NCBI GenBank assembly: GCA_023435305.1
Contig: JAEYRV010000029.1
Location: forward strand, 1-64,000
Reading direction: 5' to 3'
From: Bacillota bacterium
GTDB lineage: Bacteria; Bacillota; Clostridia; Acetivibrionales; DTU013
DNA length: 64,000 nucleotides
Part shown: in pieces, positions 32,790 through 42,357 of the stretch
How the letters are laid out: each line of letters starts with the position of its first letter
Numbering within the stretch: position 1 is the stretch's first letter
The notes under the pieces: generated by a model
What the model was told of the DNA's origin: nothing
The model's database searches: none
Seen by the model: only the letters and a program-made list of their open reading frames with translations
Made by a program: the position numbers and the translations under genes

Positions 32790-33172
32790 CGTAATCCCGT
32801 TATTTTAGCGGGTTTACAGCATATTACACACTTCTTCGATTCACTTACTAGAAAACAGAATCTTCATATTGATGGCAAAAACAGAGGGCACTACTCACTT
32901 TCAGATTGACGGAAAAACAGAGGGCACTACTCACTTTTTCAACTTTTGAACAATAATTATGAGAAAAGTTCTCATTCTTATTGTTCACTGTCTATGAAAT
33001 TGGCCTATGGTGCTATGAAATAAGCTTTCTAGAACATAGTTTTGTTCAAAAGCTGCAAAAACGAGTAGTCCCATAAGGGTTTTCTGCATTTTAAATACTT
33101 TTCGGATAAGTACTTTCAGGCAGTTTGCCGCAGATTGTCCGAAAACCCGCTATATCAGCGGGTTTTCGGCAT
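32790..33172. repeat. Intergenic repeat unit, copy 2 (contains MITE-like element)
   Basis: Same order of blocks as 30022-30360: opening hairpin CCCGTTATTTTAGCGGG, CTTCTTCG, GAAAACAGAA, the MITE-like core, TACTTTC, and a closing hairpin CCCGCTATATCAGCGGG. The two copies are direct repeats about 2.8 kb apart. The stretch 32737-33226 has no gene. Confidence 0.6.
32881..33088. mobile_element. MITE-like element, copy 2
   Basis: About 208 bp and in the same orientation as copy 1. It carries an internal duplication of its left end: ACAGAGGGCACTACTCACTT occurs at 32881 and again at about 32916. The right end reads ACGAGTAGTCCCATAAGGGT, slightly decayed. It has the central GAGAAAAGTTCTC, as in copy 1. 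Confidence 0.6.
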
Positions 33173-33226
33173 TTTGCACAGTATTTGATAAAACAAAGCA
33201 CAGAGGTCAGGACTATCTGAAAAACA

Positions 33227-35854
33227 TTATGGCAACAACCTCGTTACCGTCAGTGTGTAGGTCTTTGTCGTGGAGCCATCCTCCGCAGTGACCAGTATAG
33301 TAATAATGTTTTCTCCATCGTTTAAAGGAACGCTTATGATACGGTCTCCGTTTATCGTCATATCGGCGTTGGAGTGGCTTCGTTCTGCAATGACTGTGAT
33401 CTCGCTGACCGAGGCCTCTACAGTTGCTGTATATGAGGTGGTGTCCATATTAAACTCAGGCATGAAGTCGATAGGCGTTGATTCTATACCGTAGCTGAGA
33501 AGAATACTACTCAACGTAGCGTCATTGGATATCTCTTCTCTTGTCACAATGAGGAGGTACGACTTCTCACTCCCGTCAATCGCCGAAGTGACCTTGATTC
33601 CAATGTTGTTCGCGCCTACATCCAAATTGATCGTTCCATCGTCTTCCATATTGCCGGCGATTACCTCAACCGTATCGGCAGGGTTGACCGGAATCGCTGT
33701 GACTTGCAGGGAAACAATGTTGTTAGGTACACTTACGGTATAGGCGTAAGGGCTCAAACGATCGGGATCGAACGGTGCAGGGCTGATCGGATGCTGCGTT
33801 GAGACTGCGAGATCCAGGAGTCCTGCGTTATCAGGCGCAGCCCGTGTCACAGTGATGGTATAGGTTCGGGTGTTTCCGGCCTCAGCCGTCACTGTCACCG
33901 TGATTATGTTATTTCCCACATCCAGCATAACATTCTGCGACTCCAGCCCATTTTTAGCCACAGACACAGTGCTTTTAACGTCTTCCACAGTGGGTGTCAC
34001 TGTCACTGAGGCAGTGGAATTGGATACATTCGCAGTGTAGTTCAGAGTCTCGGGAGAAAAAGTCTCGTTCAGGTCCACACTATTCATGTTCCCATCGATT
34101 AACATCAAACCACTAAGGTTTGCGTTTGCTGATGCAGTCTGCTCAAACTCCGCCGTTACAGTTACATTTGACGCCGGCATGACAAAGCTCGTTCCTGCAA
34201 TCAAGTGATCAGCGCCATCGTTGTATTTTAGCGAATTGGCCTTCAATTGCCAGCCATCCGCCGGAGTTATGGTCAGATTTATGGTCTCTCCCTCCGCTGC
34301 AACCGCCGGATCGGTCTGGATCGTTCCGTTGCTCAGACTGCTCACCGTTACATTGTATAAAACCGTTCTGTTTACTGTTACCGTATAAGTCTTAGTGGTT
34401 CCATTCTCCGCCGTCACAACAATGCTAATAGTATTACTTCCCGGATCAAGAGAAATCGGGCTTGAGGGACTCCCGCTCACTACCGGGATATTATTCACTT
34501 TAACTGTCGCATTGCCGTCTTCTGCAGTGGGCGTCACTGTCACTGAGGCAGTGGCGTTGGATACATTCGCAGTATAGTTAAGGTTTCCAGATGAAAAGAG
34601 TGGTGCCAGGACTGCGTCATTTAGCACAAGTCCGCTGAGGCTGGCATTGCTTGAAAGCCTCGGGGGCTCGGTATAGCTTGGAGTGTAGCTTGGCGTGAGG
34701 TCAGGCTCCTTGCGCGTTACAGAAACGACATAGGTGGTCACAGTCTTATCTCTCTCGGTGACAGTAATCGTAATGGTGTTCCTACCTATGACTAATGGGA
34801 TATTGCCGGATGCCGTACCGCTTGTAACAGTATTGCTGTTTATACTGATAACAGCCTTTGGGTCGATAGCGGTAGGAGTTACCTGTACAAAAGCAATATC
34901 TTCATTAGCGATTGCCGAATAACTCAATGCTTCGGTATTGAAGACGGGGTCGAGGTAGCAATTGCTCAGTGCAAGGTCAGCCAGCCCGCTTCCATAGCAG
35001 AACTCGGTCTCTACCGGCATGTCAAGGCCCATGGCGCTGACTGAGACAGTGTAGCACCCCTTTGCTTCATTTACCATCGTGTATGAGACGGCATAGGTGC
35101 CGTCCTTTTTTGTGAGAACGCCGGCCAGATACTCCGTAATTCCCTTCGGGTCGGTTATCCGGACAGACACGGGCTTTCCGGGCAAAACCGAGACACCTTC
35201 CACTGTCACAAGCTTCTGCTTGTCGATTTTAGCCTTGACCTCGGTCTTTATGCCCGCAAGGAAATAGCAGACAGCGGATTCCTCTATTCCCGACGCACCC
35301 ACGTATACGGTATATTTTCCCGTCCGGGTGTTCGTGAGCACATAAGAGAGCTGAAATCCTCCGCCGGCGGCACTTACGACACATCCGGCATATTCTTCCG
35401 TGCTGTCGGGAGCTTTGATCCGGGCGGTGATCAACTGCCCAGCGCCCGCCCCCGCTATACCCGTGATATTCACGATGCCATCCTCCAGGATGGCTGTCGC
35501 CTCAAGACTGTTCTTCCCGTAGAGGAAGTAGGTGGCGGCTGCGTTTGCCACTCCCTCCGTGCCGACTGTTACATTGTAACGTCCTGTCACAGTGTTTGTC
35601 ATGGTATAAGAAATACTAAATATGCCCCCCGCACCGCTCAGGCAGGTGTTCATATACTCGAGGCCTCCGTTCGGATCGCGGACCAGGATGTTTACGGGCA
35701 GGCCGGGGCCGCCACCGATCCTCCCGCTGATAGAGACCAGCTTATCGCTGTTCACGGTTGCCGTAACCGAGTACAGATCCTCCCCATGGACCGGAATGAC
35801 CATGAAAAACAGCAGTGCCAGAAAATATAGGATGATTGTCGCTTTGCGTTTCAA
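33227..35854 (-). CDS. Secreted multi-domain protein with cadherin-like and Ig-like repeats
   Basis: A protein of 875 residues starting at TTG 35854, with AAGGAGG 7-8 nt upstream. A signal peptide (1-24) is followed by three related beta-sandwich units (about 25-290; GRYNVTV, GKYTVYV, GCYTVSV mark their ends). Then several cadherin-like beta-sandwich domains (PF12733 type) occur, each with NxxLSGLxL, NYTANVS and a YTVTVTR-like end. One 'bacterial repeat' unit (about 500-570, ending VTVTAEFE) lies between them. No SLH, sortase motif or enzyme domain is seen at the C-terminus. It is likely a cell-surface or secreted structural or adhesive protein, expressed after the FG-GAP/FnIII gene 36 bp upstream. 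Confidence 0.85.
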   Translation of the reverse strand: MKRKATIILYFLALLFFMVIPVHGEDLYSVTATVNSDKLVSISGRIGGGPGLPVNILVRDPNGGLEYMNTCLSGAGGIFSISYTMTNTVTGRYNVTVGTEGVANAAATYFLYGKNSLEATAILEDGIVNITGIAGAGAGQLITARIKAPDSTEEYAGCVVSAAGGGFQLSYVLTNTRTGKYTVYVGASGIEESAVCYFLAGIKTEVKAKIDKQKLVTVEGVSVLPGKPVSVRITDPKGITEYLAGVLTKKDGTYAVSYTMVNEAKGCYTVSVSAMGLDMPVETEFCYGSGLADLALSNCYLDPVFNTEALSYSAIANEDIAFVQVTPTAIDPKAVISINSNTVTSGTASGNIPLVIGRNTITITVTERDKTVTTYVVSVTRKEPDLTPSYTPSYTEPPRLSSNASLSGLVLNDAVLAPLFSSGNLNYTANVSNATASVTVTPTAEDGNATVKVNNIPVVSGSPSSPISLDPGSNTISIVVTAENGTTKTYTVTVNRTVLYNVTVSSLSNGTIQTDPAVAAEGETINLTITPADGWQLKANSLKYNDGADHLIAGTSFVMPASNVTVTAEFEQTASANANLSGLMLIDGNMNSVDLNETFSPETLNYTANVSNSTASVTVTPTVEDVKSTVSVAKNGLESQNVMLDVGNNIITVTVTAEAGNTRTYTITVTRAAPDNAGLLDLAVSTQHPISPAPFDPDRLSPYAYTVSVPNNIVSLQVTAIPVNPADTVEVIAGNMEDDGTINLDVGANNIGIKVTSAIDGSEKSYLLIVTREEISNDATLSSILLSYGIESTPIDFMPEFNMDTTSYTATVEASVSEITVIAERSHSNADMTINGDRIISVPLNDGENIITILVTAEDGSTTKTYTLTVTRLLP

Positions 35855-35890
35855 ATAAAGGCCTCCTTTCGAACAGCTGCCGGACAGTCA

Positions 35891-38800
35891 TCAGGGCAAT
35901 GAGATGACATTTGATTTCGGGATCTGTTTTGTCTCTGAGATGCTCTTTCCATCCCAGACGAAAAGCTTCACAGTGTAGCCCGATGCCGACGTGGGCACCG
36001 TAAAGGCGTTTGTGAACGTCGCGGTTGAAGTTGCGCCCGCTGCGACAGTTACTGCCTTTGTACTGGAGGCTACCATCGTGCCCTTATCGCTGTAGAGCGC
36101 AAGAATTGCAAGCACCGGCTGGGACGTAGCTGTATTGTTCTTCAGGGAGGCTGTTGCGCTTACTGCTTTGCCTGCCTCAAGCATTGTCGCGTTCTTGGTA
36201 GTCCCCACGGTGAAGGATGCAGTAAGTCCGATGTCGTAAGCAGCCACAGCGCTTATGTTCAGAGCACCGACGTCTAAGGTGATGCTGTCGGGAACATAGG
36301 TGACGGTGAGCTTGCTTCCCTGCTGCGCAAGGTCCAGCGTGCTTCCGTTTACGGCGCTTACCAGTAAATCATCTCCGAAGTCCGCAAATGACACATCCTT
36401 CGTCGTCCCGTTCTCATAGGTCAGGTTCACCTTAAGACTTGACAAATCAAGGGTACCTCCATCATTGTAGGAAAGCCCGGGCGCAGTTTTTAGGGTCATC
36501 GCAGTGACCTTGACACGCGGAACAGCAAGCTCCGCCGGGATCGACTCACGGGTGTTCGTGGCCGTCAGCCTGTAATAATACGCACCTGTCCCGGTGACTT
36601 TTGTATCTTTATAAGTTACGGTGCTCCGACCATTGACCGCAGCAATTTTTGTATACTCACCATCAATGGAATCGGCACGGTACACCACATAACCGCTGGG
36701 CAAACCGGTGGTTTGGATATTGGCAGTCACCGGTGCGTCCCATTTAAGCGTTATGCTCGTTGCGTTTCTGGAGTCTATTCTAAAATTTTTCGGAGCAGCC
36801 GGAGGATAATTTGCTCCCACAGGCTGACAGAGATAGCTTATGGCCATACAGCGCTGAGTGGCGCTCCCTGCAGCTAGATCATAGGGATAGGCAACGAGGC
36901 TCCATTTATATGTATAGGCCTCCCTTCCCTCGGGAAGCCCCGGCGTTGAGCCCGAATACATTTCAGTCTCCTCGGTGGATCTGGTATTGCTGTAGGTGTA
37001 CCCAAGGCCCGCGCTTCCTCCTACGTAAAAGCCTCCGGCTCCCCCCACCGCAGAGAACTTTACACTCAGCTTGTTTTCAAGTGTCCGGGACTTTCCCTGG
37101 CTTACAGAAATACCTTCCTCTGTGACATTGTTTCCTATACCCACGCCAACAAAATTGCCATAATCATCGCCATTGGTCCCCAAAAGTATTTCTGCGCCTG
37201 TTGCATTGGAAATGTTCGTTTTATCCTTTGGATATGAGCGAGGATCTCCTACCGTGTGTTTGAACACTCCAGTCAGCTGCGGGAAAACATCGGAGCCCTC
37301 CGCCACCTTGTTGTAGGATGAATAGGACATGATCCGCGTTACAGGCGAAAATGGGATCATAACTGTTGAGAGCCCTGACTCCCCTGTCTGGGTATTGGTT
37401 ATCTTAAATGTATAGACATCGTAGGGTATGGCAGAGACCACAACCGCATTTTGGTTGTAATAGTTCTCATACAGCACATGTTTTGACACAGATTTGGATT
37501 TTTCAAAGGTTGCCGTAAATTCGTTCTCCACCTCAAGCTCCCATCCTGCCTGTGCGAGCTTCACACCGAAAACGCTGGCCTCCCCGTCAAATCCGCAGAT
37601 GAAGCTGGCCGATACCGAAAGCCCGTGGCTATCAGAGCTGCTTTTGGTCTTCTCGGTGCCAAACAGGGTCTTTGCATTCCCCAAAGCCTCGTATTCGTTC
37701 TCAAGCTCTGAATAATAAGGCGGGGCGGCAAGAACCGCAAGGATCATTGGGTCAGAGAAGACAAACTCAGTCTTGTCAGGCTGGTATTCCATTTGGATCC
37801 CTCGATTCCAGATATCGGGAGCACAGATGGAAAGGAAATGGCTGTTGTCCTTGCTATTGAGATACTGTTGCATATAAGCATACAGAATACCGTCCTTCAT
37901 AGAGACGGTAGTGATATAAATGCGGCGGCTGTTATGCCAGAAGTTGCTGTGCAGCACTACAAGCTGTTCCGAAAGGTCGCTTCCCATATCACTCAGGGTC
38001 GCCTCGTTAAAATTGCCCGCCAGCATATCCAGGATGTAGGTCTGATCTTTCTTTGTATTAACATTGGTGAGGTTGTTTCTTGACTTGGACTCTTTATTGA
38101 TGTCAACGCCGGTAAGGGAAATATTACTGATGACCTGCCGGTCGAATACGTCGTTCTCCATATTGTATTTATAGATAAAGCCGCCCAGCACCACAAAGTC
38201 CAGAAAGGCTGCAGGGTCGAACTTCACGCACTTAACACCGAGTTTGCTCTGAACAGCCTTAAAGTCGTCGGAAACAAAGGTATATAAGCGGTTATCCCTA
38301 AGTCCTGTCTGGTATGAGTCGCTCTCCGGGTCATAACAGAAGGCGGTGAGTCCTATGTTATTGTCATCCTTGCGGCCAAAAAGCCTTCCGCCGATAACCA
38401 GCTCCTTCTGTCCGTCGCCGTTGATATCACCCATGTCCATGGCGGGATTGTCGAAATACACAGTGTTCTCCCCGGCAGTAGTCACCAGCTCCACCGGCGG
38501 TATAATGAGCTTCTTCAGATTTGTTGTGGAGCGGTAGATCAGTATGAACGAGCGCCGGCCTTTTTCGTAGCTCTCTACATCCGTATCCTCATCCACCTGG
38601 GATATATAATTGCGGCCGGCAGTCACAAACAGCTCCTTGAAGCCGTCGTCGTCCAGGTCCGCCGATGTCATTCCGTTTACATAAATAGACTTATCCGCGC
38701 TGAACAGCTTTTCTTTTGTTTCAGCATCCCACGAGGTGCTGTTGCTTTCCAGCGACTGTAAACTGAGCTCGGTGAGCTTTTTGGTGGTAACCCGGTACAT

Positions 38801-39250
38801 GGCTATGGCTTTGCCCCGCCCTATAACCACCTCGTCCTTTCCGTCGTGGTCGAAGTCACCGGAAACAGCGTAAAGGGTCCTTTCATAGTCATTGCTGTTG
38901 GAAGGATAGAAGAACAGGTTCGTATTGGTCGACACCGGGAAATGTACCTTGGTTGTAGTCTCAACCTTGATAGGATCGACTCCGTCCCATGTAGTGGTGT
39001 ATTTTGATATAGCAATACCCACCTTGCCCTGGCCCGATTTTGTCGTTGGCACCCAAAATACTGTGATGGTCTCGTCCAGACCGTCCCCGTCGGTGTCCGC
39101 CACAACACTTATACGCTCTGTTGCGTCAGCCATGTCCGTTCCGGTCATATTTGCTTCTGCTCCTGAAATCCCGGTCTGGTATGCATTTTTATACCCGCCG
39201 GAGGTCTCGCCGCTGCTCTTTAACAGCCTGCTTCCCGAATTATAGTTCAC
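35891..39250 (-). CDS. Large FG-GAP/fibronectin-III protein, 5'-truncated
   Basis: The frame encodes 1119 residues from GTG 39250. Residues about 40-400 contain FG-GAP/VCBS repeats (VVADTDGDGLDETITVFW, VSGDFDHDGKDEVVIG, MGDINGDGQKELVIGG). A central region of unknown fold (about 540-800) includes a Gly-rich GAGGFYVGGSAGLGYTYS. A fibronectin type III domain (about 815-905) and Ig-like/CARDB-like domains follow to the C-terminus. No signal peptide and no ribosome binding site precede it, although the protein type is extracellular. The N-terminus therefore ended at the junction near 39250, where a truncated response regulator begins on the other strand. Confidence 0.78.
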   Translation of the reverse strand: MNYNSGSRLLKSSGETSGGYKNAYQTGISGAEANMTGTDMADATERISVVADTDGDGLDETITVFWVPTTKSGQGKVGIAISKYTTTWDGVDPIKVETTTKVHFPVSTNTNLFFYPSNSNDYERTLYAVSGDFDHDGKDEVVIGRGKAIAMYRVTTKKLTELSLQSLESNSTSWDAETKEKLFSADKSIYVNGMTSADLDDDGFKELFVTAGRNYISQVDEDTDVESYEKGRRSFILIYRSTTNLKKLIIPPVELVTTAGENTVYFDNPAMDMGDINGDGQKELVIGGRLFGRKDDNNIGLTAFCYDPESDSYQTGLRDNRLYTFVSDDFKAVQSKLGVKCVKFDPAAFLDFVVLGGFIYKYNMENDVFDRQVISNISLTGVDINKESKSRNNLTNVNTKKDQTYILDMLAGNFNEATLSDMGSDLSEQLVVLHSNFWHNSRRIYITTVSMKDGILYAYMQQYLNSKDNSHFLSICAPDIWNRGIQMEYQPDKTEFVFSDPMILAVLAAPPYYSELENEYEALGNAKTLFGTEKTKSSSDSHGLSVSASFICGFDGEASVFGVKLAQAGWELEVENEFTATFEKSKSVSKHVLYENYYNQNAVVVSAIPYDVYTFKITNTQTGESGLSTVMIPFSPVTRIMSYSSYNKVAEGSDVFPQLTGVFKHTVGDPRSYPKDKTNISNATGAEILLGTNGDDYGNFVGVGIGNNVTEEGISVSQGKSRTLENKLSVKFSAVGGAGGFYVGGSAGLGYTYSNTRSTEETEMYSGSTPGLPEGREAYTYKWSLVAYPYDLAAGSATQRCMAISYLCQPVGANYPPAAPKNFRIDSRNATSITLKWDAPVTANIQTTGLPSGYVVYRADSIDGEYTKIAAVNGRSTVTYKDTKVTGTGAYYYRLTATNTRESIPAELAVPRVKVTAMTLKTAPGLSYNDGGTLDLSSLKVNLTYENGTTKDVSFADFGDDLLVSAVNGSTLDLAQQGSKLTVTYVPDSITLDVGALNISAVAAYDIGLTASFTVGTTKNATMLEAGKAVSATASLKNNTATSQPVLAILALYSDKGTMVASSTKAVTVAAGATSTATFTNAFTVPTSASGYTVKLFVWDGKSISETKQIPKSNVISLP

Positions 39251-39251
39251 A

Positions 39252-39803
39252 ATGCCACGGATGAACGGCTTGGAAGCCGCCCGTGAGATCCGTCTCGTTG
39301 ATAAAAACGCTAAGATCGTATTTCTTACGTCCAGCCCCCAATTTGCATTGGATTCTTATGATGTGAAGGCATATTATTATCTTCTGAAGAATTATTCAAG
39401 GGAGAAGCTAAAATCGGTGCTTCAGGAGGCATTTGCCGAGATCGCGGATACTGAAGGCAGCTACACCATGCTCAAAACCAGGACAGGCTTCGTCAAGCTG
39501 TACTTCCACAGCCTTATATACCTTGAGATTATCGGCAGGATCATTACATTCTATTTGAACAATGACCAGCGCTATGAAGTTTTTAGCACATTGACCGAAA
39601 TAGAAGAGGTGTTCCTCAAACAGGATAAATTTATCAAACCCCATCGTTCCTATATCGTTAACATGGATTGCATCCGCAAGCTTGACAGGAACGAAATAAC
39701 GATGATAAACAATCAAAAATTGCCGGTTTCAAAAAGTCTTTATCAAATGGTGAAGAAGGAATATATGGACTATTCCTTTAAGCGTGGTGGTAAAAATGGT
39801 TAA
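39252..39803 (+). CDS. LytTR-family response regulator, receiver truncated
   Basis: The frame encodes 183 residues. It begins MPRMNGLEAAREI, the segment that normally follows the phospho-acceptor Asp (DIxMPxMNG) of a receiver domain, so about 55 residues including that Asp are missing. No ribosome binding site is present and an in-frame stop lies 3 codons upstream. The remaining receiver (LTSSPQFALDSYDVKAYYYL) and the LytTR DNA-binding domain (about 85-175, FIKPHRSYIVNMDCIRKL) are intact. It overlaps the AgrC-like kinase by 8 nt, so they once formed a two-component pair. Probably non-functional as a phospho-regulated switch. Confidence 0.75.
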   Translation: MPRMNGLEAAREIRLVDKNAKIVFLTSSPQFALDSYDVKAYYYLLKNYSREKLKSVLQEAFAEIADTEGSYTMLKTRTGFVKLYFHSLIYLEIIGRIITFYLNNDQRYEVFSTLTEIEEVFLKQDKFIKPHRSYIVNMDCIRKLDRNEITMINNQKLPVSKSLYQMVKKEYMDYSFKRGGKNG

Positions 39804-41085
39804 AACAGCAATGAGCCTTGGCATTACAAGCCTTATCATCTATACCGCAGCAGTGTTTTTTATTCTGCTGGATGTGACACTAAAGCCCAGGAGCAGAAGC
39901 TTGCGTACTGTGTTTCTTCTCTTTGCTCTCTTAATGGTTCTGGCAGGTAACCTTGCGATATATCTGGCATGGGATATCAATAGATATACGATGTTGTTTC
40001 CGTTGACCGTACATTTACCGCTATTATTCATTTTGTGCAGCTTCACAAAATACAGAGGTCTCAAGCTGATATTCATTCTTTTGACTGTAATGGTATGGTC
40101 TTCACCAATCATGCTTTTGTCAAATACAATTTCCGCGTTCTTCAACTTCAAGCCTTTTTATGGCGCAATATCTAAGCTGCTGCTGGTCGTGCCCCTGCTG
40201 TTTATCCTGAATCGCTTCTTCAAGCCTTATTTAAAGTTCATGCTGGACCACTGCGATACCGGGTGGGGGTTATTCAGTGCAGTTCCGCTGCTGGCCGTTG
40301 TGGCGACCTATATCAACGGTCAGTACCGTTTCGTCTATGATATCAACTCATGGAACGAGACAGCGATGTGGCGGTATTTTATCAGCGCCATGTCTTTCCT
40401 GTCCTACATATTGATCCTGAACTATTTCAAGCAGACAAGAGAAAAGATGGAGGCAAAAGGCACTCTGGAGCTGCTGCAAACACAGCTTGACGGAACACTG
40501 CTGTATATCAGTTCTCTGAAAAGCTCCCAGCAGCAAGCCGATATTTACTTTCATGATCTGCGGCATCATTTCCGGCTGATCTTCGGATATGCCTCCGCCA
40601 AAGACTGTAAAGCTATTACCGACTATATCAGCAGAATGGAGAAGAGCATCGAGGCCGTGTCTCCCTTGCTTTTCTGTAAAAGCGACGCACTGAATCTGAT
40701 CCTATCCGCATTTAAGTCCAAAGCCGAAAAGGAAGGTATCTCACTTCAAGTTGATATCGATTTGGCAGATCAAACTCCTATCCCCGACATCGACCTGTGC
40801 GCCATATTTTCAAATGCTCTGGAAAATGCCATAAAGGCGACCCGTGATATTGCAGGTTCCCCCAGGGAAATAAGTCTTTCCTGCCACACACGCAATGACC
40901 AGCTGTTCCTGGAAATTCGAAATCCTTATGAAGGTACTATCGAATTTTCAGATGGTCTCCCCAAATCGACTGATCAAAGAGAAGGTATCGGTACAAAAAG
41001 CATCGCTCTGATTGTGGAAAAGCATAACGGTCTGTACAGATTCGAGACCAGGGATGGAATGTATATTCTGAATGTGATTTTGTGA
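39796..41085 (+). CDS. AgrC-like (HPK10) sensor histidine kinase
   Basis: A protein of 429 residues from ATG 39796, overlapping the regulator stop. Six or seven transmembrane helices fill residues 5-215. A coiled-coil linker and a phospho-His in FHDLRHHFRLIFGY follow, then a GHKL ATPase with N box IFSNALENAIKAT and G box REGIGTKSIALIVEKH. This is the quorum-sensing-peptide-type kinase class that partners LytTR regulators. No propeptide or AgrB-like gene is seen nearby; its partner regulator is truncated. Confidence 0.88.
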   Translation: MVKTAMSLGITSLIIYTAAVFFILLDVTLKPRSRSLRTVFLLFALLMVLAGNLAIYLAWDINRYTMLFPLTVHLPLLFILCSFTKYRGLKLIFILLTVMVWSSPIMLLSNTISAFFNFKPFYGAISKLLLVVPLLFILNRFFKPYLKFMLDHCDTGWGLFSAVPLLAVVATYINGQYRFVYDINSWNETAMWRYFISAMSFLSYILILNYFKQTREKMEAKGTLELLQTQLDGTLLYISSLKSSQQQADIYFHDLRHHFRLIFGYASAKDCKAITDYISRMEKSIEAVSPLLFCKSDALNLILSAFKSKAEKEGISLQVDIDLADQTPIPDIDLCAIFSNALENAIKATRDIAGSPREISLSCHTRNDQLFLEIRNPYEGTIEFSDGLPKSTDQREGIGTKSIALIVEKHNGLYRFETRDGMYILNVIL

Positions 41086-41175
41086 TTTTGTGAGTGAAAG
41101 ACATTGCAAAAGTGGTGCCGAAAGAGCAAAGCAATACATATTCAACCATGCTATTCTGTCATTGGAGGTGAAAGT

Positions 41176-41985
41176 ATGGATTGGCGACAAAACATGGACC
41201 GCGCCATCGCCTACATTGAAGAAAATATGTCCGGCGACATAGACATTGAGACTGCCGCAAGATTTGCGGGATGTTCCAGATGGGAATTTTATCGCATATT
41301 CTCATTTGTAGCGCATATTTCACTGGGGGAGTATATCCGCAGAAGAAAGCTTGCCCTGGCACTTTGCGATTTGCAGACAGGCGAAGAAAAGATCATCGAT
41401 ATCTCAGTCAAATATGGCTATGATTCACCGGCGGCATTTTCCCGGGCGTTCCATCAGGCCTACGGTGTGTCCCCATCCTCAGCGCGCAAGGAGGGAGCAC
41501 GGCTGGAGTCCTATCCCAGACTCACCTTCACATCATATGAAATGGAGAATAAAGCAATGAAAAAGTTAAGCGACATGGAATCCTACAGCAAACGTGGATA
41601 TTATGTCAAGGAAAATGCACCGGTCTATTTCACAAAGGATATAAAGAAAACCTGCGAATGGTTCCGTGATGTACTCGGCTGGTACGGGGATATCATTCTC
41701 GATGAGGACAGCAATGAGGTCACATACAGCTGCGTATTCGATTATCCCGGCGAACTGATCGTCTCCGGCCTGACTCCATTCAGAGGCATCCATCTGTTCA
41801 AAGGCGAGCCCATTCAGGGTGTCGTTGGGTTTATGCTGGTCCAGGGACTGGATAAGCTCCATAAACTCGTGAAGGACAACGGCTGGGCAAAAATAACCGA
41901 TATCGAGCCTCAGCCCTGGGGAGCAATGGAATGCTCTGTTACGACCATAGACGGCTCGATAATCAGATTCTTTGAAACGGCATAA
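41176..41985 (+). CDS. AraC-type regulator fused to a VOC/glyoxalase-like domain
   Basis: A protein of 269 residues from ATG 41176, with GGAGGTG 7 nt upstream. The N-terminal AraC DNA-binding domain (about 5-105) has two helix-turn-helix units (IDIETAARFAGCSRWEFYRI; IIDISVKYGYDSPAAFSRAF). The C-terminal domain (about 145-265) resembles the VOC fold (APVYFTKDIKKTCEWFRDVL; CSVTTIDGSIIRFFE), likely a small-molecule sensor. The order, DNA-binding domain first, is the reverse of classical AraC. Target genes are not evident. Confidence 0.82.
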   Translation: MDWRQNMDRAIAYIEENMSGDIDIETAARFAGCSRWEFYRIFSFVAHISLGEYIRRRKLALALCDLQTGEEKIIDISVKYGYDSPAAFSRAFHQAYGVSPSSARKEGARLESYPRLTFTSYEMENKAMKKLSDMESYSKRGYYVKENAPVYFTKDIKKTCEWFRDVLGWYGDIILDEDSNEVTYSCVFDYPGELIVSGLTPFRGIHLFKGEPIQGVVGFMLVQGLDKLHKLVKDNGWAKITDIEPQPWGAMECSVTTIDGSIIRFFETA

Positions 41986-42018
41986 GTAAGAACGGAAAAT
42001 ATTCTGGCAGCGTCATAT

Positions 42019-42046
42019 TGTTTTATTTCAGTTTTGTGGTATCATA
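42019..42046 (+). promoter_or_regulatory. Candidate promoter of the aspS2 leader
   Basis: TTGTTT as -35 and TATCAT as -10, about 16 nt apart, located about 30-50 nt before the first leader ORF. The predicted transcript has a 300-nt leader before aspS2. Confidence 0.45.
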
Positions 42047-42074
42047 AAATAAAGCTATGAAAGAAGGCAATATT

Positions 42075-42131
42075 ATGCTGCATGTTATTCATCACACAAT
42101 TGATACTGATATGCAGCACCTGCACCCTTAA
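42075..42131 (+). CDS. Candidate 18-residue His-rich leader peptide
   Basis: ATG 42075 has GAAGG 8 nt upstream. It encodes MLHVIHHTIDTDMQHLHP and stops at 42131: five His and two Asp codons in 18. The last codons (AGCACCTGCACCC) can pair with GGGTACAGGTGCT about 30 nt later. A competing stem, GGTACAGG with CCTGTGCC, forms if that is opened, and a terminator follows at 42225. This is the layout of ribosome-mediated attenuation, with histidine as the obvious monitored residue. Confidence 0.5.
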   Translation: MLHVIHHTIDTDMQHLHP

Positions 42132-42224
42132 GTTCGGTTTAAAGCCGTCCGCGGGTACAGGTGCTCTATAGCCCTGTGCCTGTGTGATGGATGGTATGGC
42201 TGTTTTTTGGCGTCGTTATCCCAC

Positions 42225-42258
42225 CGCACCGGTACATTTCGTATCGGTGCGTTTTTAT
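42225..42258 (+). terminator. Leader terminator before aspS2
   Basis: CGCACCG pairs with CGGTGCG around a 13-nt loop and is followed by TTTTTATTT. It lies about 100 nt before aspS2 and after the leader peptide, so read-through is needed for expression. Confidence 0.75.
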
Positions 42259-42276
42259 TTGAGAGGATGTGGTATT

Positions 42277-42336
42277 ATGCGGCATACAGACAATGCCGGA
42301 ATGGATAGGCCCTCTGTATATAAACCAGGAAAATAA
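42277..42336 (+). CDS. Possible second 19-residue leader peptide
   Basis: ATG 42277, with AGAGG 10 nt upstream, encodes MRHTDNAGMDRPSVYKPGK and stops 21 nt before the aspS2 start. It could couple translation or be chance; it includes Asp-Asn and a further Asp codon. Confidence 0.25.
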   Translation: MRHTDNAGMDRPSVYKPGK

Positions 42337-42357
42337 AAATTACAGGAGGCAGATTTT

